The notes under the pieces are model-generated. The model saw only the letters and a program-made list of their open reading frames with translations, did no database searches and had not been told where the DNA came from. A stretch of DNA of 39,822 nucleotides from Candidatus Omnitrophota bacterium. Its GTDB lineage: Bacteria; Omnitrophota; Omnitrophia; Omnitrophales; Danuiimicrobiaceae. The position numbers were made by a program, and so were the translations under genes. How positions within the stretch are numbered: position 1 is the first letter of the stretch; every line of letters starts with the position of its first letter. The stretch is taken from NCBI GenBank assembly GCA_023247075.1, contig JAHFHD010000004.1, positions 1 to 39,822 of the forward strand, read 5' to 3'. Of the stretch, positions 1-8,455 are shown in pieces.

Positions 1-201
1 CCTCGATAAATAAAAAGAAACTAGTTGTTTGCAGCATCGGAGACAATAGTCAACATTGTCCCGATGCAGTACTTGCGCAACGGCGCAAGACGCCCGTTTA
101 ATTTGAAAATTAAGATTCAATATTTTAATTTACTGTCGCCCGCCCCACATAAAGCGTGGGACTGGCGCAAACCTCGATAAATAAAAAGAAATTAGTTGTT
201 T

Positions 202-275
202 GCGCCCGTAGTTCAATTGGATAGAACGTCTGACTACGGATCAGAAGGTTAGAGGTTCAAGTCCTCTCGGGCGCA
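202..275 (+). tRNA. tRNA-Arg (anticodon ACG)
   Basis: Cloverleaf read by eye: acceptor GCGCCCG (202-208) pairs with CGGGCGC (268-274); anticodon arm TCTGA-CTACGGA-TCAGA gives ACG; T-arm AGAGG-TTCAAGT-CCTCT. Confidence 0.95.
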
Positions 276-375
276 AATAACTAATTTGGTGCTGCGCTGG
301 CGGCGGCCATAGATGCTGCCGTCCGTGCCGCACATCGTCTTTAATTGTTTCACCCCAATGTAATCCCCCGAAAAA

Positions 376-429
376 TTTACACCGTCTTTACACGGTCGTC
401 ACACAAACATAAAGTGACGCCGCTACTAT
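376..429 (+). promoter_or_regulatory. Candidate Pho box (PhoB/PhoP-type hexamer repeats) plus -10 element
   Basis: TTTACA-N5-TTTACA-N5-GTCACA-N5-ATAAAG at exact 11-bp period (376, 387, 398, 409), then TACTAT 9 nt later (424-429), upstream of the porin-pst-phoU genes. Confidence 0.6.
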
Positions 430-532
430 TTGTTCGTTGCAAGCGGACTACTTACAGACTCATTTCTACTTAATTAAAAATCAATCAGTTCACCCGAAAC
501 GAAACAAAAAAATAAAGAGGAGCTTGAGAATA

Positions 533-1999
533 ATGCGCGACAAAATCATAAAATGGGCAGGCGGCAGTATGTTGTTTGCATTTATTTCCAGCAATTTTGC
601 ATTTGCTGATGAAACAGTGGACACGCTTTCACTGGTGCGCGAACTTCAGGAACAGATGAAGCACATGCAGCAAACCATCAGTCAGCAGCAAGATGAAATC
701 CAAGCCTTAAAACAAGCGCGCGTTTCAATTGCGCCACAAAAAAGCGAAGCTGTTGTTGCGGCTCCTGCTCCTGCCGCGACGGCCATGACAGACGCTGATT
801 TTACCTCCATGCTTGACAACACAACCGGCGGCGCTACCAAATGGCTGAAGGACTTGAAATTTTCAGGAGACCTGAGAATGCGCTACGAAGGTTTACATTA
901 CCACAGCGGAAGTGCAAACGAAACCGACGACCGGAATCGTTTCCGTTACCGTTTGCGTTACGGCTTTGAAAAGAAAATGAATAGTGACATGAAAATTGGA
1001 TTTTCAATGGCTTCAGGCGAACAGTCCAGCGGCGCTAATAGCGACCCAAATTCCACCAACACCACATTTGACAATAATTTCAACTTCAAACCCATTTTTA
1101 TTGAAAGGGCCTACGCAACTTACACACCCAGATACCTAAGTAATCTCGGCCCATTAACCAAAACCGAAATCACCGGCGGAAAAATGACAAATGCTTTTGA
1201 GAAAGGGTCTTCTGACCTTGTTTGGGACCGGGACGTAAAGCCGGAAGGTGTTTATGAAAAAGCCGACTTTACTTTGATCGACACCCCAGACTTTGGTTTG
1301 AATGTGCATGCTACCTTGGGGCAATTTATTTTGGATGAAGACGCAACAGTTGGCGGAGACGCTAATTTATTTGCGTACCAAATCGGCGTTACCCCCTCGT
1401 TTCAATTAATGGACATGCCAGTTTCGTGGCTGCATGCTATTTCTTTCTATGATTTTGACCACTACGCAATCAACAATAATTTTACCGCTCCTGTTAGTTT
1501 GGCGCGTACGAACCCGGACGTTGACGGCATATCCACGGCGCTTGATGCTGGTTCGTTTAAGGTCATCGAGTATTACTCAGAACTTGGCTTCACCATTCTG
1601 AATAGTTTGCCGGCCGGGCTTTATTTGGATCTTGCCGGCAATCCAGCCGACAGAGCGAATGGTTCTAGCGGCACAACGCTTGACGCCAAATTCGGTAATG
1701 ATTTCGCGTGGGCGCTTGGCGCAAAGCTTGGCGGGGTTAAGAAAAAAGGCGATTGGGAAATCGGGTATCAATACAAATATATTGGCGCCGATGCCGTTCC
1801 CGCAGCTTTTAATGACAACGAATTTGGCGACGGATTTACCGGAAAGCGCGGAAGCGTTTTTAAACTTGGTTATGGTCTTACAGACACCATTATTTTTAAT
1901 GGAGCAGCCTTCTTTGTGGAAAATCTGAACCCAGGAACGGCATCAATCATCGATCAACAACAGCGCCGCTTCCAAGTCGATCTCGTTTGGAAGTTTTAA
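533..1999 (+). CDS. Putative outer-membrane porin (beta-barrel, Porin_5-like) at the head of the phosphate operon
   Basis: Signal peptide MRDKIIKWAGGSMLFAFISSNFAFADE, coiled-coil QEQMKHMQQTISQQQDEIQALK, SGDLRMRYEG...RNRFRYRLRYG pattern, C-terminal aromatic residue (VDLVWKF). ATG at 533 follows aaagaggagc; the listed 437 start is less likely. Confidence 0.75.
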   Translation: MRDKIIKWAGGSMLFAFISSNFAFADETVDTLSLVRELQEQMKHMQQTISQQQDEIQALKQARVSIAPQKSEAVVAAPAPAATAMTDADFTSMLDNTTGGATKWLKDLKFSGDLRMRYEGLHYHSGSANETDDRNRFRYRLRYGFEKKMNSDMKIGFSMASGEQSSGANSDPNSTNTTFDNNFNFKPIFIERAYATYTPRYLSNLGPLTKTEITGGKMTNAFEKGSSDLVWDRDVKPEGVYEKADFTLIDTPDFGLNVHATLGQFILDEDATVGGDANLFAYQIGVTPSFQLMDMPVSWLHAISFYDFDHYAINNNFTAPVSLARTNPDVDGISTALDAGSFKVIEYYSELGFTILNSLPAGLYLDLAGNPADRANGSSGTTLDAKFGNDFAWALGAKLGGVKKKGDWEIGYQYKYIGADAVPAAFNDNEFGDGFTGKRGSVFKLGYGLTDTIIFNGAAFFVENLNPGTASIIDQQQRRFQVDLVWKF

Positions 2000-2037
2000 T
2001 GCCTCGTTCATTAAGTTCGTGTAAAGTTTGAGAGTCT

Positions 2038-2165
2038 GTCATCCCCGAAATCTTTTGTCGGGGATCCAGATTCTGGATTCCCGCCACTTTCGGAGAAGAA
2101 CGTCGAGTTCTTCCCGAAAAGTGCTTCGCGCATAGGCGCGAGTGTAGAAGCGTGCGGGAAGGACA
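2038..2165. repeat. Palindromic intergenic repeat (GTCATCCCCG/GGATCCAGATTCTGGATTCCCG type)
   Basis: GTCATCCCCG...CGGGGATCCAGATTCTGGATTCCCG with further inverted segments, between the porin gene and pstS. Confidence 0.7.
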
Positions 2166-2233
2166 AACCACCAATGAATTTATAGAACAGCGTACTTATT
2201 ATTAATGAAAAGCATAAAAAGGAGAAAAGCGAG

Positions 2234-3280
2234 ATGCAAAAAACCTTACTAAAATTAACAGCAGTGAGCGCGCTTCTGCTCAGTCTTGCGAGCCCGCAGG
2301 CTTTTGCAGAAGGGAAAAGAATTCTCATTAACGGAGCGGGGGCAACTTTCCCGTACCCAATTTACTCGAAATGGTTTTCAGAGTATTCCAAAGTGGTCAG
2401 ACCAGGCGTTGAATTTAATTACCAATCCATCGGTTCGGGCGGAGGAATTAAACAAATCAGCGCAAGGACTGTTGATTTTGGCGCGTCTGACGCAGCGCTT
2501 ACAAATGAACAATTGCGCTCCGCACCTGGAAAACTTCTGCATATTCCCATGGTCGGCGGCGCTGTTGGAGTCACGTACAATCTTGATGGCGTGACAGGGA
2601 GACTCAATATTTCACCTGAAGTTTTAGCCGGTATTTTCCTGGGTCAGATCAAGCGATGGAATGATCCGCTGCTTATGGCTGATAATGCCAATGCAAATTT
2701 GCCGTCCGCTGAAATTATTGTCGTGCATCGTTCAGATGGCAGCGGAACCTCCAACATTTTTACAGATTACCTTTCTTCAGTTTCTCCCGAATGGAAGCAA
2801 AAAGTTGGAAAAGGCACATCGGTTAGCTGGCCAGCCGGCTTGGGCGGAAAGGGAAATGAAGGCGTTGCCGGAACCATCAAACAAACTCCAGATTCTTTGG
2901 GCTATGTGGAGCTTGCCTACGGCGAAAAAAACAATCTTCCCTTCTTTGCGATTAAAAATAAAGCAGGCAAATTTATCGTACCAAGTTTAGAAGCCACAAC
3001 AGCGGCTATTGAAGGCAAGGCGAATGACATGCCTGCTGATTTCCGGGTTTCACTCGTGAATCCCGATGGAGAAACGGCATACCCAATTGCGGGACTTACC
3101 TGGATTCTGCTCTATCAAAAGCAGTTGGACGGGGCAAAGGGTCAAGAGATGGTTCAGTTTTTGCGCTGGGCAGTTCACGATGGACAAAAATACACCAAGG
3201 ATTTACTCTATGCCCCGTTGCCCCAGCAAATTGTGGCGGCAATTGATCAGCGTCTTTCAGAAATTCAAATTAAGTCTTGA
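2234..3280 (+). CDS. pstS: Phosphate ABC transporter substrate-binding protein PstS
   Basis: Signal peptide, then INGAGATFPYPIYSKWFSEY...YQSIGSGGGIKQI...HRSDGSGTSNIFTDYLS; preceded by aaaggag. Confidence 0.95.
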   Translation: MQKTLLKLTAVSALLLSLASPQAFAEGKRILINGAGATFPYPIYSKWFSEYSKVVRPGVEFNYQSIGSGGGIKQISARTVDFGASDAALTNEQLRSAPGKLLHIPMVGGAVGVTYNLDGVTGRLNISPEVLAGIFLGQIKRWNDPLLMADNANANLPSAEIIVVHRSDGSGTSNIFTDYLSSVSPEWKQKVGKGTSVSWPAGLGGKGNEGVAGTIKQTPDSLGYVELAYGEKNNLPFFAIKNKAGKFIVPSLEATTAAIEGKANDMPADFRVSLVNPDGETAYPIAGLTWILLYQKQLDGAKGQEMVQFLRWAVHDGQKYTKDLLYAPLPQQIVAAIDQRLSEIQIKS

Positions 3281-3290
3281 GTTCTTAACT

Positions 3291-3382
3291 GTCATCCTGA
3301 GCGCCACATCTTGCGAGTGCGCAAAAGCGCGAGCGAAGGATCTAGCGAACGCGAGACTCTTCGGCTTCGCCTCAGAATGACA
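3291..3382. repeat. Palindromic repeat (GTCATCCTGAG...CTCAGAATGAC type)
   Basis: GTCATCCTGAGCGCC...GAAGGATCTAGCGAAC...CTTCGGCTTCGCCTCAGAATGAC between pstS and pstC. Confidence 0.8.
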
Positions 3383-3493
3383 GTTGTATAAAACAGGTTT
3401 TTACTTGAGCAACAACTGGCCATCCGGCAAAAAATTTGGCTTTCCCTCTCTTTAGCCAGGTTTTAAAACCGGCCGCCAGTATTATTGTGACAT

Positions 3494-4438
3494 GTGACAA
3501 ACGAAATTCCTTTTAAAAAAATTTGGTGGGAAGACCCGCTGTTTAAAAGCAGCACTGCTTTTCTGGCCTGGTTTGTCTTTGGGCTCAGCGTCCTGCTTGT
3601 CTTCATCCTTGGCAAATTTTCTCTGCCCTCCATCGCACAATTTGGATTGCATTTTTTTTCATCAACCGAATGGAATCCGGTCACCGAAAACTTTGGCGCG
3701 CTCCCTTTTATTTATGGAACCATTGTTTCATCGCTGATTGCAATTTTAATCGCAGTTCCGCTTTCGCTTGGAGTCGCTCTTTACCTTTCAGAGCTTGGCC
3801 CCATGTGGATTCGAAATCCACTTAACTTTTTAATCGAGCTTCTTGCCGCAATTCCCAGCGTGATTTATGGATTGTGGGGGATTTTTGTTCTGGTTCCATT
3901 TGTCCGCAAATATGTAGAACCATTTTTGTCAGCCTGTTTTGGGTTCCATCCGCTTTTTCAAGGGCCGATGTATGGAATAGGCATGCTTTCTGCGGGAATC
4001 ATCTTAAGCATTATGATTATTCCAACCATTTCGTCCATTTCGCGGGAAGTTTTTTCCCTTGTGCCGGCAAGCTTAAAGGAAGGCGCTTTTGCAATCGGAG
4101 CAACTCGATGGGAAATGATTCGCCTTGTGATGCTTCCTTATGGACGCTCAGGAGTATTGGGCGCTGTTATTTTGGGACTTGGCCGCGCGCTCGGAGAAAC
4201 CATGGCAGTCACCATGGTCATTGGAAACCGGCCTGACATTGCCATTTCTCTTTTTGCTCCGGCGCACACTATGTCTTCAGTGATTGCAAATGAATTTAGT
4301 GAAGCAACCACCTCTCTTTACGCCGCGTCTTTGATGGAAATTGGGCTTGCACTTCTTGTCTTAACACTGGCTTTAAATATTCTTGCCAGAATGTTGGTGT
4401 GGTCATTTTATGGGAAAGCAAAAGGTACCCGCGCATGA
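3494..4438 (+). CDS. pstC: Phosphate ABC transporter permease PstC
   Basis: Six-TM permease with LKEGAFAIGATRWEMIRLVMLPYGRSGVLGAVILGLGRALGETMAV; GTG start at 3494; follows pstS. Confidence 0.93.
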   Translation: MTNEIPFKKIWWEDPLFKSSTAFLAWFVFGLSVLLVFILGKFSLPSIAQFGLHFFSSTEWNPVTENFGALPFIYGTIVSSLIAILIAVPLSLGVALYLSELGPMWIRNPLNFLIELLAAIPSVIYGLWGIFVLVPFVRKYVEPFLSACFGFHPLFQGPMYGIGMLSAGIILSIMIIPTISSISREVFSLVPASLKEGAFAIGATRWEMIRLVMLPYGRSGVLGAVILGLGRALGETMAVTMVIGNRPDIAISLFAPAHTMSSVIANEFSEATTSLYAASLMEIGLALLVLTLALNILARMLVWSFYGKAKGTRA

Positions 4439-5277
4439 AATCACATTTAAGAAGACGGGCTGAAAATAAAATCATGACAGGCCTCATGTTTTTGTTTGCC
4501 ATTCTGACCATTATTCCCCTCATTAGTATTTTTGCTTTTGTGATTACAAAAGGAGTTACGAGCATCAATCTCGATTTTTTTACCCATCTTCCAAAACCTG
4601 TGGGAGAGCCGGGCGGCGGCATGGCAAATGCAATTGTGGGAACTCTCTTGCTTGTTTCGCTTGCTTGTCTGTGGGCAATTCCGGTTGGAATTTTGGCCGG
4701 CGTCTACATGGTGGAATTTGCAGGCCCCCGCATTGCTTCCACAATTCGCTTTACAGCAGATGTGTTGAGTGGAATTCCTTCCATTGTGATTGGAGTGTTT
4801 GCTTACAGTTTGATGGTGCTGCCAATGCGCAGCTTCTCGACCATTAGCGGCGCCTTTGCTTTGGGATTTATGTTGATTCCAACTGTGCTGAGAACAACCG
4901 AAGAAATGATCAAACTTGTTCCTCAAACTCTTCGCGAAGGAGCGCTTGCGCTTGGCATCAGCCGATTTAAAACCACCATTCACATCGTGTTGTCTACAAC
5001 ACTTCCGGGAATTATTACCGGAACCCTGCTTGGAGTTGCAAGAATTGCCGGAGAAACCGCACCGCTTCTTTTTACAGCGTTTGGAAATCGCGTTTGGAGT
5101 ACCAATTTGTTTGAGCCCATCGCAGCACTCCCGTTACAAATTTTTGTTTATGCGATTTCACCTTTTGAGGATTGGCAAAGGCAGGCCTGGGCCGGCGCAC
5201 TAGTTTTAATTATGATGGTTTTTGTGTTGTCGGTTGTCAGCCGCAGCGCCACCAAAAGAAAATACAGCTTTTCATAG
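4435..5277 (+). CDS. pstA: Phosphate ABC transporter permease PstA
   Basis: LREGALALGISRFKTTIHIVLSTTLPGIITGTLLGVARIAGETAPLLFTAF; ATG at 4435 overlaps the pstC stop (ATGA). Confidence 0.93.
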   Translation: MKSHLRRRAENKIMTGLMFLFAILTIIPLISIFAFVITKGVTSINLDFFTHLPKPVGEPGGGMANAIVGTLLLVSLACLWAIPVGILAGVYMVEFAGPRIASTIRFTADVLSGIPSIVIGVFAYSLMVLPMRSFSTISGAFALGFMLIPTVLRTTEEMIKLVPQTLREGALALGISRFKTTIHIVLSTTLPGIITGTLLGVARIAGETAPLLFTAFGNRVWSTNLFEPIAALPLQIFVYAISPFEDWQRQAWAGALVLIMMVFVLSVVSRSATKRKYSFS

Positions 5278-5298
5278 ACATAGAGGTTAGATGAGACA

Positions 5299-6126
5299 AT
5301 GGAAAATGATACAATCGAAACAGAAATGACAGCCGAGCAAACAATGACTCCTTCCCTAGAAGAAACACGAAAAGTTAAAATGTTTACCGAAGACCTAAAA
5401 GCTTACTTCGGCACTTTTCGGGCTTTGCATGGAATTGACATGCGGATTTTTTCAAACCGCGCAACCGCCATCATCGGACCTTCAGGATGCGGAAAATCCA
5501 CTTTTATTCGGTGCCTGAACCGGATGCATGAATTTGTGCCCGGAGCGCGCACAGAGGGCAAAGTTTTTTTGGATGAGAAAGACCTTTTTAAAAAAGACAT
5601 AGATTTAATTGAAATCAGGCGGAGCATCGGCATGGTTTTTCAGCGTCCCAATCCATTTCCCACCCTTTCGATTTATGACAATGTGTGCGCAGGCTTGAAA
5701 TTGAGCGGCATTAAAAATAAAAGCTTTCTCAATCAGGCGGTGGAAGAATCTCTTCTTAAAGCAGCTTTGTGGGAAGAGGTGAAGGACAAATTAAATCATT
5801 CTGGCATGAGCCTTTCGGGAGGGCAGCAGCAGAGGCTTTGCATTGCCCGCGCGCTCGCCGTCAAACCCGAAGTTATTTTGTTTGATGAACCTTGCTCCGC
5901 GCTTGACCCAATCTCAACGGGAAAAGTTGAGGAGCTGATTCACTCTTTAAAGGAAAACTACACGATTGTGATTGTAACCCACAACATGCAACAAGCTGCG
6001 CGCATCAGTGATTACACGGGTTACTTTTACCTGGGCACATTGGTTGAATTCGGCGCGACGAAAAAAATATTTACCAACCCAGACAAGCAAGAAACGGAAG
6101 ATTACATTACCGGAAGATTTGGTTAA
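5299..6126 (+). CDS. pstB: Phosphate ABC transporter ATP-binding protein PstB
   Basis: Walker [10 protein letters not shown], signature [16 protein letters not shown], Walker [14 protein letters not shown]; follows pstCA. Confidence 0.96.
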   Translation: MENDTIETEMTAEQTMTPSLEETRKVKMFTEDLKAYFGTFRALHGIDMRIFSNRATAIIGPSGCGKSTFIRCLNRMHEFVPGARTEGKVFLDEKDLFKKDIDLIEIRRSIGMVFQRPNPFPTLSIYDNVCAGLKLSGIKNKSFLNQAVEESLLKAALWEEVKDKLNHSGMSLSGGQQQRLCIARALAVKPEVILFDEPCSALDPISTGKVEELIHSLKENYTIVIVTHNMQQAARISDYTGYFYLGTLVEFGATKKIFTNPDKQETEDYITGRFG

Positions 6127-6136
6127 GAAAACCCTC

Positions 6137-6808
6137 ATGCGACATTTTCACGAAGAATTGCAGGAGCTAAAGCAGAAACTTTTAAAGATGAGTCTTGTGG
6201 TCGAAGAAGTGGTGCGTAAATCAACGGACGCATTGTTTAAACGCGACCTGGATTTGGCCGAGGAAGTTTTTGAAGATGAGAAATTAATCAATCGATTTGA
6301 AATTGAAATTGACGATGACGGTCACGGCCTGCTTGCTTTAGATCAACCGATGGCTGTTGATTTAAGACTCATCACCGCTATTTTAAAAATCAACACTGAT
6401 TTGGAAAGAATGGGCGACCACGCCATCAACATTGCCGAAAGAGCGCTGCTTTTGCTTGGGGCGCCGCCGATTGAAAAAATTGTGGATTTACCCGAGATGG
6501 CCACAACCGTTCGGAAAATGCTTCGGAATGCGCTGGGCTCTTTCGTGAATGATGATCTTGTTTTGGCTGAAAATGTTTTGAAGAGCGATGACCAGGTCGA
6601 TGCGTTTAATGACGGCTTAAATGAGCAACTCCAAAAAATAATGGAGAAAGATTCTTCTGTGATTAAAATCGGGATGATTCTTATTCGTGTGGGACATGAT
6701 TTGGAACGAATCGCTGACCTTGCCAATAATATTGCCGAAGGCGTCATTTACCTCAAACAAGGCAAAGAAGTCCGCCACCATCTCAGGGACGATTGCCCAC
6801 ATTCTTAG
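6137..6808 (+). CDS. phoU: Phosphate signaling complex protein PhoU
   Basis: MRHFHEELQELKQKLLKMSLVVEEVVRKSTDALFKRD...LERMGDHAINIAE...HDLERIADLANNIAEGVIYL; ATG at 6137 rather than the listed 6008. Confidence 0.93.
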   Translation: MRHFHEELQELKQKLLKMSLVVEEVVRKSTDALFKRDLDLAEEVFEDEKLINRFEIEIDDDGHGLLALDQPMAVDLRLITAILKINTDLERMGDHAINIAERALLLLGAPPIEKIVDLPEMATTVRKMLRNALGSFVNDDLVLAENVLKSDDQVDAFNDGLNEQLQKIMEKDSSVIKIGMILIRVGHDLERIADLANNIAEGVIYLKQGKEVRHHLRDDCPHS

Positions 6809-6843
6809 AAGAAAATTTAATACCCCAGGGTGCAATCCATTTT

Positions 6844-7335
6844 ATGTCCATTCAAGTTCCGCATGAGTTGTTTATGAAGGAAGCGCTTAAGGAAGCCAAG
6901 AAAGCATTCGGCCGGGGCGAAGTTCCTGTCGGAGCGGTGATTGTGTCGAAGAATAAAATGATTGCGCGCGCTCACAATCAAATGGAAACTTTGCATGACC
7001 CCACCGCTCATGCCGAAATGATTGCAATCACTCAAGCGGCGGATGCATTTCACACAGAAGGCGGAGAGGCGCATCGGGGCTCGCTTGAAAAAGCCACGAT
7101 TTATGTCACGATGGAGCCTTGTCCGATGTGCGCGGGCGCGCTTGTGATGTCGCGTTGTGACGAACTTGTATTCGCCGCGCGCGACCCAAAGGCAGGCGCA
7201 TGTGGAAGTCTTTACAACATTGCTCAAGACGACCGGCTCAATCACCAGCTCAAAGTAACCAGCGGCATCCTAGAAACGGAATCGAAGCTGTTGCTTCAAG
7301 AATTTTTTCGTTTGTTAAGAAAAGAGCGGCGGTAA
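6844..7335 (+). CDS. tadA: tRNA-specific adenosine deaminase TadA
   Basis: HAEMIAI...TMEPCPMCAGALVMSRCDELVFAARDPKAGACGSLYNI; ATG at 6844 gives MSIQVPHELFMKEALKEAKKAF. Confidence 0.92.
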   Translation: MSIQVPHELFMKEALKEAKKAFGRGEVPVGAVIVSKNKMIARAHNQMETLHDPTAHAEMIAITQAADAFHTEGGEAHRGSLEKATIYVTMEPCPMCAGALVMSRCDELVFAARDPKAGACGSLYNIAQDDRLNHQLKVTSGILETESKLLLQEFFRLLRKERR

Positions 7336-7469
7336 TTGAGCAGCAATCGTTACGCTTGACTGGAACAGCTCATGGAGAGGTCGCATAGTCCCGCACAAAA
7401 TGCGGGACTGCTTGTGGGAGGCCTCAAGTAGCTAATCAGATTCATACGAACAGAAGTTATCAACAAAAT

Positions 7470-7558
7470 GGAGAGGTCGCATAGCCCGGCCTAGTGCGCT
7501 CGCTTGGAAAGCGAGTAGACCTGAAAGGGTCTCGCGAGTTCAAATCTCGCCCTCTCCG
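7470..7558 (+). tRNA. tRNA-Ser (anticodon GGA)
   Basis: Acceptor GGAGAGG (7470-7476) / CCTCTCC (7551-7557); anticodon arm CTCGC-TTGGAAA-GCGAG gives GGA; long variable arm; T-arm GCGAG-TTCAAAT-CTCGC. Confidence 0.95.
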
Positions 7559-7663
7559 AAGTTCTTCAAAACAGTTTGAGGAACTTCTTCGAGGGCTGCG
7601 CAACAGTTGCGACTGCCCTCTCCGAAGTTGACGGACTCGCTTCGCTCACTTACCGCAAGAACC

Positions 7664-7812
7664 TCACGGCAAGTTTTGAGCGAAGCGAAGGATCTAAGTT
7701 CGCTAGATTCTTCCGCCAAACTAATGGCGGACAAGTCGGCTCCGCCTCATCCGCCAGAGGACGGATTCGTCCTTTTGGCGAAGAATGACACACTGAATGA
7801 AGTGGGATGCGC
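7664..7812. repeat. Palindromic repeat (TCATTCT/GGATC family), inverted relative to the 18181 copy
   Basis: GAGCGAAGCGAAGGATCTAAGTTCGCTAGATTCTTC...GGCGAAGAATGACACACTGAATGAAGTGGGATGCGCAC; the right part is the reverse complement of 18181-18210 with one mismatch over ~27 bp. Confidence 0.7.
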
Positions 7813-7882
7813 ACCCGCCAATTTTGACGCCATTGACTTTGGCTTTTCCCATGGTAAAATTACCGTTCTTTGCTAGGACTGT

Positions 7883-8434
7883 ATGATGACGATAACAGGA
7901 TTAAAACCAGATTTTGAAGCTACCTTATTAATTGTGAAGCCTGACGGCATTGCCAAGTCACTGACTGGCAATATCCTCACGCGACTTTCTGAAGCAAAAC
8001 TTGAAATTGCGGCGGCAAAATGTTTGCGCGTAAGCCGTGAGCTTGCCTTTGAGCATTACAAACATTTAAAACACAAACCATTTTTTGACGAGATCATTGA
8101 CTATTTGATGGGGCATTACCACCCGGACAGAAAAAAAGTACTTGCGCTCGTGTACGCAGGCGCAAATGCAATTTCAAAAGTCCGTGAACTTGCGGGCGCC
8201 ACGAATCCAGAGGAAGCTGATTCTTGCACCATCCGCGGCCAATTCGGCCGCATTACCACAAAAGGTGTTTATGAAAATGTGATTCATGCTTCTTCAGACC
8301 GCAATGAGGCAGAGCGGGAAATCAAGCTTTGGTTTGAACCAGATGAAATTATTTTTGACCTCTTTCCAACCGTCACCGAAAAAGTGACCACTCAAAAAAA
8401 GGTATGGGCGTCTGTCGCCAGCAAGGCAAATTAA
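7883..8434 (+). CDS. ndk: Nucleoside diphosphate kinase family protein
   Basis: ATLLIVKPDGIAKSLTGNILTRL...KPFFDEIIDYLM...AISKVRELAGATNPEEADSCTIRGQFG...YENVIHASSDRNEAEREI with the NVIHAS active-site region. Confidence 0.85.
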   Translation: MMTITGLKPDFEATLLIVKPDGIAKSLTGNILTRLSEAKLEIAAAKCLRVSRELAFEHYKHLKHKPFFDEIIDYLMGHYHPDRKKVLALVYAGANAISKVRELAGATNPEEADSCTIRGQFGRITTKGVYENVIHASSDRNEAEREIKLWFEPDEIIFDLFPTVTEKVTTQKKVWASVASKAN

Positions 8435-8455
8435 ATTCCGGTCCATACAACCCAG

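Noticed and set aside
33-110. Second tRNA after the first leader copy
   Set aside because: Hairpins are present but no cloverleaf, anticodon arm or T-arm consensus could be formed.
2011-2328. Minus ORFs 1947-2174 and 2011-2328
   Set aside because: They cover the GTCATCCCCG repeat and the antisense of the pstS signal peptide.
4447-4983. 178-aa antisense ORF within pstA
   Set aside because: No domain pattern, and composition is typical of antisense readings of a TM-rich gene; the sense frame is clearly PstA.
6844-7335. Functional coupling of tadA with the tRNA-Arg(ACG) gene as a novel arrangement
   Set aside because: The pairing is biochemically expected (A34 to inosine) but the genes are ~6.6 kb apart and the co-location is probably coincidental.
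7540-7876. Short ORFs around 7540-7876
   Set aside because: They span tRNA-Ser flanks and a palindromic repeat, with no coding signature.
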